Assembly: GCA_023101725.1 (NCBI GenBank)
Contig: JALJCO010001322.1
Coordinates: 1-64,000 of the forward strand
From: Atherinomorus stipes
Taxonomy: Eukaryota; Chordata; Actinopteri; Atheriniformes; Atherinidae
Direction of reading: 5' to 3'
DNA: 64,000 nucleotides
The notes below the pieces were generated by a model. That model saw only the letters and a list, made by a program, of their open reading frames with translations. It was not told where the DNA came from and did not search any database. Positions 37,565 through 49,350 of the stretch are shown piece after piece; the first letter of the stretch is position 1; each line of letters starts with the position of its first letter. Position numbers and translations under genes: made by a program.

Positions 37565-38975
37565 TATTCTACCTTTCCTGTCAAAAATTCAGGAATGTGT
37601 GTTTCCCAAATCCAAACCCATCTGCTCCTCAATGACCTTTTTGAGCAGTTTCAGTCTGGATTCCATGCAAAACATGCAAGAGAAACTGCCCTCCTTGAAG
37701 TAATCAATAACACGTTTCTCTTCTTTGACTTTGAACAACTGACTATCATTCTTTTGGACGTCTGCAGCATTCAACACCATCAATCATTCTATCCTTCTCT
37801 CCCATCTGGAATCATCACTAAAAATCATTGATACAGCACTCACATTGCTTAAATCTTGTCTCGCATATCATCAGCAATTTGTGCACATCAACAACTGCTT
37901 ATCATCCATAAACCCTGCTTTCCCATAGTGTTCCTCAGGGTTCTGTGCTTGGTCCTCTGCTTTATTTGCTCCCTCTTTGCAACATAGTCCATCACTATGG
38001 TCTCAAATTTCACTGCTATGCTGACGACATTCATTTCTGCTTATCCATAACTCCCTCTACAGTCTCACTGAAATCAAATTCTGGATGCAAGCCAACTGTC
38101 TAAAACTCAACTGTGATTTTTTTAAAGCTTTTTTTTTAAGGATTTTTGGGGGCTCTAAGGGCCTTTATCACAGTGTACTGACAGGAAAGGGGGACAGAGA
38201 GAGCGGGGGATGACATGCAGGAAGGCGTCCCAGATTGGGATTCAAACCTTAGCCGGCTGCACTGATGAACTTTAGCCTCTGAACATGGGGCAGTTGCTCA
38301 ACCTGTTGAGATAAACACTACCCCACATGATTATTTTTGGTCCCAAATCCATCCCATAAACCACTGCTAGCATTGGTCTAAGTATCAATAACTCCTTCAC
38401 GACTTCATCCCTTCACATGTAACCTCTGTATCATCCTTAACAATAACCTCTGTTTTGAGCAACACATTAACCAAATCAAAAGAGAAATCTGAAGAACATC
38501 TCCCACACCCATCAATCTCTTCCCTTTGCTGCAGCTGAAACCCTCATTTATGCTTTTGTCACATCCAGACTCGACTACTTTAATAGTATTCTGTATGGCT
38601 CTTCAAACAAAGTTTTAAAAAAGCTTCAGTTCATTTAAAACTTTGCTGCTCGACTCCTCACTCACACCTCTTCCCGTGATCACATCACCCCTGTCCTCCA
38701 GAGACTCCACTGGTTTCCTGTTCCGCAACTAATTCAATTCAAAATCCTTCTCCGCACATTCAAAGGCCTCGATAACCTGGCTGCCTCCTATTTGACCAGC
38801 TTTCTTCATAACCATATGCGATTCTGTGATCCCTGGTCCTCTGAAACCAGCTTTTCTATTCCTTTCATGACCTAGTACAGAACCTGGGGGAACCAAGCTT
38901 TCTCAGCTATTGCCCTATACTCTGCAACTCAATCCCCAAAGACATCCATGCTTATTCCAACCTGACTGTTTTTTT
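37565..38975 (+). pseudogene. Non-LTR retrotransposon reverse-transcriptase relic (L2/Rex-like), split by a SINE
   Basis: Plus-strand translation across frames shows LQTHLLLNDLFEQFQSGFHA, LTIILLDV (palm), VPQGSVLGPLL, CYADDIHF with the catalytic YADD near 38018-38030, WMQANCLKLNCD, then after the insert TAAETLIYAFVTSRLDYFN-like, AARLLTHTSSRDHITPVLQR, LHWFPVPQLIQFKILL. This is the reverse-transcriptase palm, thumb and C-terminal part of an L2/Rex1-type fish LINE. Frameshifts and stops are frequent and the endonuclease is absent, so it is 5'-truncated and dead. A 205-base SINE (38124-38328) interrupts the codons after LNCD. Confidence 0.88.
38124..38328 (-). mobile_element. tRNA-derived SINE nested in the LINE relic
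   Basis: On the minus strand a head with A-box-like TCAACAGGTTGAG and a B box GGTTTGAATCC (near 38241-38251) leads to GCATGTCATCCCCCGCTCTC, CTTTCCTGTCAGTACACTG and an A-rich tail. This differs from the 7.6-kb SINE family. Target duplications TGATTTTTTT (38114-38123) and TGATTATTTT (38329-38338) flank it. Removing it rejoins the LINE frame ...CD-FFLVPNP. Confidence 0.85.
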
Positions 38976-39628
38976 TTTTGTTGTTTTTTTTAAACTGACT
39001 AAAAAATATATATTTGTAGAGCTGCTTTTAATTATTTGAATGATCAAAAATTATTTTATGAGGTATCCTAAGAATGTTTAATGCTTTTTGATTTTTAAAT
39101 GCATTTGTATTCTTCTTTTTTTGTGTGTGTGTCCACCACGCATTACTCTTCCTATCAAGATCACAATATGCCTTTTAAAGGAGGGATTATATAGTTTCTC
39201 TTCCTCATCTGTATGTTGAGCTTCTGACCATGTTACATAGAACTGTTATGTCATTGGCTGCGGCTTGAAAGGTCAACAGCTAATGAGGTCAAAGTTTAAA
39301 TAATTTGATCTTGAGTGCAGTGGTAGTGGCAGATCTGAGCGGTGTGGCATGCTAAAGGTAGCGGTACCGCTAAGTCAGGCACAACTGCTGTCTCCATAGG
39401 GAAACAATGGGACGGCCAGCACAAAGCATTTTTGCTGCTGATCATGTGCAGGGGCCTTTAGATTTTGGTACTCTTAGTGACAGGTTTACATGCTCGTTCT
39501 CTGGATGATGCTATAGAAAAAGAATGCAAAATGAAATGTTCATCTTAAAGAAGTTACTTTCTGCCCTTTTTGACCCTTTAGCCGGACATGCAAACTCCAA
39601 TGCTAGGGAGTACCAAGACAATTTAGAA
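38976..39628. other. Non-coding sequence after the LINE
   Basis: T-rich low complexity at 38970-38992, then unremarkable AT-rich sequence. No gene seen. Confidence 0.5.
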
Positions 39629-39853
39629 CAGGGGTTCCCAAGTCCAGTCCTCGAGAGCTTCTATTCTGCAGTTTTTACAACATACCCTCCCCAACACACC
39701 TGAATGAAGTGGTCAATTCCCCCATTGTCCATGTTGTTCGGCTCTGCAGAGGCCTGGTAATGAGCCATTCATTTGATTCAGGTGTGTTGGAGAAGGGATG
39801 AAGCAAAAATATACAGGATAGAAGCTCTCAAGGACTGGACTTGGGCACCCCTG
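39629..39853. mobile_element. Palindromic hAT-like MITE
   Basis: Left arm CAGGGGTTCCCAAGTCCAGT pairs with right arm ACTGGACTTGGGCACCCCTG. Inner motifs CAACACACCTGAATGA and TTGATTCAGGTGTGTTG also pair, so nearly the whole element folds back on itself. Candidate 8-bp duplications are ATTTAGAA (39621-39628) and ACCTAGAA (39854-39861), two mismatches. CAGGGG ends and 8-bp duplication fit the hAT superfamily. Confidence 0.85.
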
Positions 39854-42800
39854 ACCTAGAAACATTCCTGTTAACATCAGAGACAATATGAATCATGAAT
39901 GTGAATTGCAACTCAGGCCCAGATTCCACATACTCCCACTCCACTCCTTACAGCGCAGGAAATACATTGCTATTTTGTTTAATGAGCTGCAGTCCACATG
40001 CTCCTGAGCGGCGCTGTTGACCTTCAGCTTCTGCGTTGTGCTGAGCCCAAATTGCAAAGCTAGTCCAATTTCTTCTCCTTTGGCTCATGCCAGATCAATC
40101 CCCACAGCTCAGACCACACCAAACAGGAATGTGAACATGGACTGTATCCGGGTTTTCAAAGTAAACATTGCAAATTAAATATGAGATCAAGAAGACAAAG
40201 TTTGATAATAATCACTTTTAAAATGTCAAGTTCTTATATTGAAGCTATGTGTTCCACATCAGTCGTGAGGTTTGTGTCTTCTCGCTAATTTTGAAAACAC
40301 ACAATGGAATGATTAAAAAAATAACATATGTCATATGCTTGTGGCCAATGTACTCATTCACAGTCAATGATAAAAGTCAAGAACTGTAGTTTTCCCTGGT
40401 GTTCTTGGGATAAATGAACAATTTTGTTTTGACCAGTTTTTCTATATATGTAGCTGCTTTTAATTGTGCAAACTTGTATATCTCTCGCATGCTCTCCTCG
40501 GGCTCTAACCCCAGCTTTACACCAGGTCCATGAGCGCTGTGTATCTGCCGCACCATGGCTTTGCTTTGACCTCCACAGCACGAGCATTTACACTGTGCAT
40601 GGCATGCCTGTGAGCGTACCCTGTGTTGCTGGATCCGTGACATCATGAAGTCAAGGGAGGGATTGAAAGATCACTTTTTATTCTCATCCAAATGGTTAAT
40701 TTTGTCCACACAAGACACAAGAAACAATGGGACACAAGCCATTGTTTCTTCATCGTTTCCCAAACCTTGTGTCCATTGAGATGATGTCATGTTCAGATAG
40801 TTCAGTAGTTAAAAATCTTCACGTAGCTTTTTTTTCGGCAGTTACCGGATGTTTTACACTGAATTCTGTGTCTGGTCCGATCTGAACTACTGAAATTTAC
40901 ACAGTGTCGGTGCGTCCTCTGTCAAAAATAGAGCTGGCGCATGTATTTAGCGCAGTGCTGCGGTGGGACGGTGAAATGACAGACTCCTCACGTGCTGGCG
41001 TACTCAATGTAAATTAAACCACTGACTACAACGGACGAGATTTGGTACGCATGGCGCAATGCTGCATAGCACTGCGCTCACGGACCGGGGTCAGACCCTG
41101 CGGTGTGCAGTTGGACAGAGCCAGGCGCATGTAGTGGGTGTTGCAAATCCTAACATAGTTGCTGCATCGAGTGGGGAGGGCGGAGTACGTGGCATCTGGG
41201 GTACTGCAGGGATAATGGTAGCTAACATAAACTATGATCATTTCTGTCTGAAAAAATGTCCAAGATGGCAACCACATATTGTTTAAATAAGTTTTTGTCA
41301 TTAATCATTAAATGATGTGATGAATTTGATCCGACTTGCTAAGTGAACTTTTATTTTCTGCCTTTTTCTTGGCTTCATCATATTTTGATAGGATCTATTG
41401 TTTTTCTTTCCTCTTTTGTCCTCCAGGTATCGCTGTTAAACATTGCAATGACAATTTTACCAAAGAATGAATAGTCCCCAAAAGGAAAACAAAATGATTT
41501 ACATCAAAATGTTATTGTCTTTCATATTTGGGTACATTCCTTCCTCTTAAAAGTAGAATATCCCCATTTATGTTCATAATTTGCTCCCTCTGAGAATAAA
41601 AGAGGTTATTTTTTGTTGTCATTTTTACTCACAGCAGATTGCTGCAACAACAAGCAATTTAATGGTATGAGATCGAATTGATATAAATGAATCAATAAAT
41701 TGCCAAACAGATTTATGGATGATCAAAAAAAAAAAAAAAAAATTCCACCTACTTGCCAAGAAAGCACAGCCCACTTAAGGTTTCAAAGGGCTTTTGTTGT
41801 GCAGGTCATACAGGCAAGCTGCAGCCATGTATGCCATGGGGTGACATTCATAGACACTGGACAGTCAATCTATTCATTTGCTGAACAACGATGGAGACTG
41901 ATTCATTTGTTTACTTTTTTTCCATGTGTTTTATGAGTCAGCAACAAAGATGAACGAAGGTAGGAAAGCTGATGCTGCAATCATTTACAGATCATCCCTG
42001 TGCACTTTGGTGGGAGCGTAGTGCCTAATTTCTATTGCCCTTTTGAGGGCATTATGGCCAGTAACCCAGTAGCATAATTGACTCTGCGTGCTGCGCTTTT
42101 GGGAATGGAGCTGGCTGCTGGCACTTTGCTGCATGGTGGTTGTGGTGGTGTGTATGCAGCTGGCTGGATGGGATTCCTGTCAACACCAATTGAACTGGGC
42201 CCTTAAAACAGATTGTGGCCTCATACCATTCCTGCATTGCAGAGCTTATATTGTAGCTGATGGCATTTTTGGCATGTTGTTGTAAATCTTTCAGGGTTTG
42301 TTTTTTTTTCTTTCAAATTCATTCTGCCACTCTGAGTTTTGCATATTGGCTTCTGCAGAGTCACTATTATAACCCAGGAAATAGAACCTTTTTACTGTGG
42401 TTTGACAAGAATTTACATGCTTTGAATCTTGATTTATTTCACTTTTATTTTGTCTTCAGTCTGACACAAATGTACTGTTGAAAATGATGGCTGATTCAGG
42501 AAAACGTTACACAAGCACAGCGTTTAAAACATCAGCTTTAGTGAATAAATGATGAGATATTACATAAGGCCTTACTATTCAATGGTAACACATCATTCAA
42601 ATTGAAGCTATTGATTTTCCAACTGTTATTTGTTTATTCCCAGCAGCCAATGAGAGCAAAGATCCTGTTGAGGACTTCTCTACATAGATCTTGATTAACT
42701 GTTTCTAATCAATTGCTGCAACAGTATAGACACACCAGGGAGAAAATCACTAAGCTGTCATAGCTGTAGTGTGATGTGTTTACTGATTCAAATGGAGGGA

Positions 42801-43576
42801 AATGTACACCTTTTGAGCAGTATATTCTTGAAATATATTCATACCAAACAGGTGTTTCACATTTCTTTCTGGGTTCCTAGATTAGCAGTTGTCACAAGTA
42901 GGCAAAAGCAGTGTTGCATACACATGCATTGGTTGCAAAGCAAAAGGCAATGTCTATAAAAGGCTTGTCCCTCCATTATTTTGATCGTCAAAAATTCTCC
43001 ATGAAATACCAACAACTTATGACACTTGCGTGGGTCAAGTCTGCTACAGTCTATTACAACTGATTAAAAAAGACAGACTTGTCTAAGTAAAAATTTAAAT
43101 AAATTGTGTTTTAAATAACGCCAGGGTTTTCAGCAAAAGATTCCATAAGGTGTCATGAACTGAAAAGTTCACTGGAACTGGTTGAACTGAGTCAACATGT
43201 ATATATGGGCCCTATCTGGAATATGCCCAGGCTACATGCGTACCATCCGGGCATGGGCTCAAACTGGACTTTTTGTGTGATGCCCGCTTGGGTTTCTCAC
43301 ATCATAACACTAATATGGGCTTCTAAAGTGGGGTCACAGTGTAACCTGTGGACAATCCTACATGGGGCACTTTTTTTTTTTATCCCATTTCCAACCTTTA
43401 CGGGCCCCACATGAAAATGTTGGCTGTAGCATAAGTACAAGGGTTTTGTCATTCAACACTTATATCTTCAATTCTTTGCAAGCAGTGACGAAGCGAGTTT
43501 AAATTTAGACACCTGAATGATATTCTTCAGTAATGTTTCATTTATGTTTTGGATGGTCTTTGATTCTTTAGACTAA
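39854..43576. other. Intergenic sequence without genes
   Basis: No supported gene. Positions 40850-41150 are locally GC/CpG-richer (GGCGCATG, GCGCAATGC motifs recur) and may be a worn DNA element whose ends I could not fix. A poly-A run lies at 41727-41742. The stretch 43200-43410 repeats ATGGGC / CATGGGG phrases and may be a degenerate minisatellite. Confidence 0.45.
40721..40780. repeat. Hairpin-forming inverted repeats
   Basis: GAAACAATGG with ACACAAG is followed by CCATTGTTTC and later CTTGTGTCCATTG, so the first segment can pair with either of two complements. This is a small local inverted repeat of unknown origin. Confidence 0.6.
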
Positions 43577-44238
43577 AGGCCTTTTCACACTGGGACCGAT
43601 GCTAATAAACGGCACGAAATTGCGAATAATTTGGGGAGAAATATTGATGCATTTGTCTATACACACCTGCTCCGACGCGAAATTACGAAGATGCAAAAAA
43701 CAAACTCGCATTTGTTACTCCAGAGGAACGTGAGCACATGCAGCAGTGACGGAGGGAGAGGCGGCTGCAGGTAAACTTCTGGATGCTGAAAACAGCTGAT
43801 CTCACCGTAGAGACGCCAAATGGGGATTTTAAATGGAACACCTGTAGCTATTAACCTCAAATGGCCACAAAATGTAGCTGTGACACCCCCAAACCCCCGT
43901 TTGCCAAACGAGAGTGCTGTGACACAAAGGTGATAACACCTGAGCCATAATGATGCAGTAACAGTGACCAAGCGACACCTCTCTCTTTTTCCTTTCTCTT
44001 TTTGCTTGCGACCAGCTCTGTGACGGTCAGAGCGCCTTCTCTGATTGGTGGATTGTGTATCTGTCGGATGCGAATATTAAGAAATTGACTTCAGTTCGAA
44101 AAAATAAACATTGCAAAATCGCAAGACGGAATTTTGTCACTGATGTGAACGCCCCCGTTGACTTGATATTAATTTGATTCAAGCTTTTGCCGTGCGAATC
44201 TTTCAGACGAAATATTCGGAGTAGGTGTGTAAAGACCT
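43577..44238. mobile_element. PIF/Harbinger-like MITE with TAA duplication
   Basis: The left end AGGCCTTTTCACACTG and the right end GTGTGTAAAGACCT are terminal inverted repeats, and subterminal CCTGCTCCGACGCGAAAT and ATTCGGAGTAGG phrases also pair. TAA flanks both sides (43574-43576 and 44239-44241), the 3-bp duplication typical of PIF/Harbinger. The 662-base interior is CpG-richer than the surroundings and holds no transposase frame. Confidence 0.8.
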
Positions 44239-44241
44239 TAA

Positions 44242-45816
44242 GGGTGCATTCAAGACTGCAGAATTGGGAACTCTGTTCAGTTAGGGGTTGCAACCTTCTT
44301 ACAGGCTGAGTTTGCGTTCATGTTGCATGTACTGAAAACAAATTGGACCTTTGCAAACAACGTATTTCCCTGCCTGCAAGATCCAGTGATGCATTAAGCA
44401 CTGAACCCGGAATGCACTTTGCTTTGTAGTCTGCTTCTTCTGTTTGGTCAACATGATGCAGATTGAGATTTGTAGGCTGACAGAATGTGCTGCTTTGACC
44501 CAAATCACAGTTCATTCACATGTTCACAATTCCCCAAATGAAAGTGACACCCTGGACAAACAGACAGGGATTCAAGACAAAAAGACTGGTGTGATTGCAC
44601 ACCCAGTAATCCACTGGTGGCTGTAAGTTTAAAGTGAGAGGAAGAACACAAAATACTCTCAACATGCGCCTACAGCAACCACTCAGTCAAAATATGAATC
44701 GATCTTGCAGTGGAAGATGTTTTGCCTAAAAACCAAGAAGAAAATCGATGTTATTGCAAATGATCATGAAGCAGAATGAGTTTAACAGAGATTTTAGGGA
44801 TTCATCAATTAATTTATTGCCCTCCAGTGAGCCGGGGAGTGGTGAATCAGAATACTCTATGCAAGGTCAGAAAACATGAAAAAAGGGGATGATAGTACTT
44901 TGATTTTAGTTTCCAATTTGCAATGGGTGAAACCATCTGGGAATCATGAGAACTCCCCTCTGACCCACACTAATGGCCCCACATTTTCGTCTCCATCTCT
45001 TGAGCCAAAGCATAATGTATAGTTTATGCAGATTATTCTAAAACACAGTAGGTTAGTGGGAGAATTGGAAATTATTCAAAAACCTTTGACTGACCTCTGA
45101 AAAATATGTTGGGCAGCTGTCAGCTATAATAATCAGCTATCAAATCTGCCTCAACCCTCCAGGGTGAGAGGTGAGAGATGTCTCTCAGCCCTGCAGCAGT
45201 CGTTGCAAATTTGGATTGACATATAGAGACAGCTTTCACACTCTGAACCTGTCTTGTATCCTGTAGTGTGAGACTGTAATCCATTAGGCCACCTGGGGAA
45301 CAAATGACTAGGAAGAGAGAAGAGAAAAGAAGTAGTAGAAGATATGCGACCCATAGGCAAAATTTCCTGAACCAGAAAAGGCAAAGGTTGTGAAAACCTT
45401 TTACATAAAAGATAGCTGTATTTGAAAAAGATTTACTGAAAGAGGAAGGATAAAAAAGAAGAAAGGCAGGCAGTTTATTTGGTATAATGACCATACAGAA
45501 AAAAGTCACCTGACTTATATTAAGTCATGCAAGAAGATGAGTAAAAGAAAAAAAGGTCAGATTCCTGGAGAAAACTTGCTCAGAAATAATGGCATAAAAA
45601 GCCTAAAAATAACTGGCCATAGATTAGCTTTTATTCATTTTTCCTAGTTCCCTTTATTTTCAAATTTGGAAACACTTTTTTACTATTAAATAATTAAGCT
45701 ATGAAAAGGGGACTGTTCATTATCTGGAGAAAAATACAACACGTGTGTAGTCTACATACAGCAGGACTTTCATGTGATGTGTGAAACTGAACACCAATGA
45801 TTAAATAAGTCAGCTA
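44242..45816. other. Intergenic sequence without genes
   Basis: No gene identified. A minus-strand frame of 129 codons (45120-45509) is hydrophobic and Ser/Leu-rich with no recognised pattern. Confidence 0.5.
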
Positions 45817-45820
45817 TTAA

Positions 45821-46279
45821 AGACACAGAGTAACTTTTAGACCTTAAAAATCTGCGCTTCTGACTTGTTTTGATGACACACCAACATTCATTATGCACAT
45901 TTTTGAGCCGTCACAGCCCAGAGGCGTCCTGAGGCTCAGAAACAGCTGTATGTAAATTTTCCATCTGGGACGGGCTTGTGACGTTGCAGCTGACTATTGG
46001 TTGCGCACCGCAAACGGATGAAGGAGCGGTACCAGAAATGAACACAGCAGGTGTTTTGAATGCGCATCATGTTCGATTCAGTAAAGGAACGCAAGGAAAC
46101 ATTACTGGAGGAAGAGAGGAAAGGAAAGAGAGGTAGTGACAGAACAAGAGTCAAGATAAGGCGGTCTTTTACTGGCTGGAGTGAATCACAGTAGAGATAC
46201 GATGCAAAATGGATGCTAGTTTAGCCGTCGATTGGGGGGGTGTCAATGAGAAAACTGCTAAAAGTTCCAATGTGTGTCT
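45821..46279. mobile_element. TTAA-flanked MITE
   Basis: The left end AGACACAGAGTAACTTTTAG and the right end CTAAAAGTTCCAATGTGTGT then CT are inverted repeats, flanked by TTAA (45817-45820 and 46280-46283). This is the same target type as the X1/X2/Y elements but a different TIR. A purine-rich AGAGAGGAAAGGAAAGAGAGG-like patch lies near 46111-46132. Non-autonomous; piggyBac or Kolobok-type. Confidence 0.82.
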
Positions 46280-46558
46280 TTAAATAACCCATGGATCAAA
46301 TCTCTTCTGTTTTGAATTTGTTAAGGTGTTCTGACAAAAGAATTACAAAACTTCCCCATTAGCCATGTGAAAAATATCACCTTATGGCCATGCTCCAAAC
46401 CGTAGAGAGGCCCAGTAGTGGTTAAAATACCCATGAATTCCATGGAGTGTAGAAGGGAAGATGTTTTGACATGGAAACACAAGTAACTTGCATTTGTATA
46501 CTGGGAATAGTTTTAAACTAGACATCCCTGTGGGCATTTCACTATGGCATTAAACATT

Positions 46559-47854
46559 TTCTCTCCAGTTCTGTCAGGTTGGATGGTAAATGTTGGTGGA
46601 CAGCCATTTTCAGGTCTCTCAAAGTTTCTCAATTGGGTTTAAGTCAGGGCTCTGGCTGGGCCAGTCCAGAATGGTCCAGAGTTGTTCTGAAGCCACTCCT
46701 TTGTTATTTCAGCTGTGTGCTGAGGGTCATTGTCTTGTTGGAAGGTGAACTTTTGGCCCAGTTGGTCCTGAGCACTCTGGAAGAGATTTTCTTCCAAATA
46801 TCTCTGTACTTGGCCGCATTCATCTTTCCTTCAACTGCAACCTGTCGTCCTGTCCCTGCGGCTTAAAAATACCTCCATAGCATAATGCTGCCACCACCAT
46901 GTTTCACTGTTGGGATTATCTTGGGCAGGTGATGAGCAGTACCTGGTTTTCTCCACACATAACGCTTAGAATTAACTCCAAAAGTTCAATCTTGGTCTCA
47001 TCAGACCAGCGAATCTTATTCCTCTCAGTCTGGGAGTCCTTCATGTGTTTTTTGGCAAACTCTATGCAGCCTTTCATATGTCTGCACTGAGGAGAGGCTT
47101 CCATCGGGCCACTCTGCCATAAAGCCCTGACTGGTAGAGGCTGCAGTGATAGCTGACTTTGTGGAACTTTCTCCATCTCCCTACTGCATCTCTGGAGCTC
47201 AGCCACAGTGATCTTTGGCTTCTTCTTTACCTCTGTCACCAAGTCTCTTCTCCCACGATTGCTCAGTTTGGCTGGACAGCCGTGTCTAGGAAGAATTCTG
47301 GTTGTCCCAAACTTCTTCCATTTAAGGACTATGGAGGCCACCGTGCTCTTAGGAACTTTTAGTGCTGCAGAAATTCTTTTGTAACCTTGTCCAGATTGTG
47401 CTTTGCCACAATTCTGTTCTGAGCTCCTTGGACAGTTCCTTCCACCTCATGATCCTCATTTGCTCTGACATGTACTGTGTAAGCTGTAAGGTCTTATATA
47501 GACAGGTGTGTGTCTTTCCAAATCAAGTCCAATCAGTTTAACTAAACACAGCTGGACTCTAATGAAGGAGTAGAACCATCTCAAGGAGGATCAGAAGAAA
47601 TGGACAGCCTGTGAGTTAAATATGAGTGTCACTGCAAAGGATCTGACTGCTTTTGACCATGTAATATTTCAGTTTTTCTTTTTAATAAATTTGCAAAAAT
47701 TTCTACATTTATGTTTTTTTTTTCTGTCAAGATGGGGTGCTGGGTGTACATTAATGAGAAATAAAGTTAACTTTTTTTATTTTAGCAAATGGCTGCAATG
47801 AAACAAAAGAGTAAATAGTTTACAGGGGTCAGAATACTTTCCGTACCCACTGTA
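46559..47854 (-). pseudogene. Tc1-like transposon, 3'-truncated, broken transposase
   Basis: The minus strand starts with a Tc1-type terminal repeat near 47854 (ACAGTGGGTACGGAAAG), continues with AT-rich terminal sequence to about 47640, then encodes a transposase. A 141-codon open stretch (46916-47341) reads VLKWKKFGTTRILP, LSNRGRRDLVTEV, then [10 protein letters not shown] with the first catalytic Asp near 47001. Beyond a frameshift follow VKHGGG-type sequence, QQDNDPQHTAEITKEW (second Asp near 46733) and SPDLNPIEKL (Glu near 46628). The last two are 35 codons apart, the DD34E spacing of Tc1 transposases. The match ends abruptly at about 46559, so the 3' end of the gene and the left terminal repeat are missing. 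Confidence 0.93.
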
Positions 47855-47873
47855 TATATATATTTTTTAATTA

Positions 47874-48038
47874 CCCTGTAGGTTTTCAGTGTTTCCCTGA
47901 TTCAACACACCTGACTCAAATTACATGGATACAACAGCCTATGAAGTTCTGCACAATGACTCAGGTGTGTTGGAGAGGGACACATTTAAAACCCACAGGA
48001 TTGTGGCCGTTGAGGGCTGGAGGTGGACACCTCTGGCA
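47874..48038. mobile_element. Truncated palindromic hAT-like MITE
   Basis: GTAGGTTTTCAGTG, TCAACACACCTGACTCA and the complementary TGACTCAGGTGTGTTGGA, AAACCCACAGGATTG phrases are the two arms of the family at 39629 and 57598. The left outer end is missing and the right end reads TGGACACCTCTGG. It lies just beyond the Tc1 terminal repeat. Confidence 0.75.
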
Positions 48039-49350
48039 TATGACATGTACTTTGTTGGTACAGAGACAAACTGATCATTTTGATTTTCAGACTTTCTTAT
48101 ATAAAGATGACCAAATCAAAGTAGGAGTTCAGGATTTTGATGGCCTGTGGAGGAATCAAAAGATTTTATTACAAATGGAATGTTGACAAAAATTATGCAT
48201 TCATACTCGAAGGCCATATCCTCTTTTAACAGAGAACTTTATCACAATTGTTGCCAAGCACCAAGACATTACCATTGCTTGTATTTTGAAGTTTTTCACA
48301 TTCATTGTCAAGCTCATTCTAAAAAGGTGATTGAAATGAAATAGCTGTTATATCTGTCATTTTCAGGGGCATGTTGGACTTGTACTGGAGAATGGGAGAT
48401 TGAGCTCAACAGTAAAGATGACGGCGACAGTGTGTGCGTGTCTTTGAAGAGATGGCAGCTGCCCTTGAAGTGAAGCGCCTCGAGTCTCTCACCGACTTGG
48501 TGTTGGCATCCTATGTAACGTTGATTGGATCCCCACTGCGTCTGTCATCTAATAAATCAAACACACCCCTCTTTTCCTCCTCCTCACTCTGTCTCACTCT
48601 CACCCAGGTCACTATATTCTCCAACCTGAAATAAAGGCAGTTACTGCAGGGCCACTGTGGGGTGAAGGCTGTGAAATAAAAAGTAGCCTTGAGGTTAATC
48701 TCAAAAATAAAGACTTCATTGTCTTTTCTTCTTCTCTTTGAAAAGCTTTTCAGATGGCTGGCATGCAGGCAACTCTATAAATTTTAACCTGCATTTTAAA
48801 TGGGCTCTGGAAAGGACATCGCTCCCCTCTCTCTTCCTCTTCAGGCTAGTCGGTGGTCGCTTTGCCGACTGATGGAGCGATGGAGGAAAAGAAAGGATGG
48901 ATGGCAGGAGGAGGGAGAGAGCAAGCGTTTTGCGGGGAGTGATTGTGAGAGGACAGCGGTGGCAGAAGATGTCCTCTACACAGTGATTAATTCCAGACCC
49001 AATGTGATTTATGGCCCCACCACGGCTGTTTTGTAGGTCACTTTGGTGCCACATCACTCAAGCTGTGCAAACAACAAGACCGATATCAGTGTTGGTTAAC
49101 CGTAAAGGAGGACACGCATGCGCAGCCACATTGAAAATGAACATGTTTCACTTTGAATCTGTTAGTTCCCTGATCCCACAAAAAAAGGTAAATTGGAAAA
49201 ATATGAAAAGTGAGTTTTGAAAATTTGTGATTCATCAGGCATGCAGAGGCTGATGCTGAGAGGGAGTCATGTAAACACAAAGCAGACTTTTAGTCATTGA
49301 ACTGAACGGACACAGGCGTTGTGTTTGGAGGTAGCATGTGAAGCTTAAAT
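48039..49350. other. Intergenic sequence without genes
   Basis: No supported gene or repeat. The segment 48730-48830 is repeat-free and unusually complex for this window, but I have no evidence of function. Confidence 0.45.
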
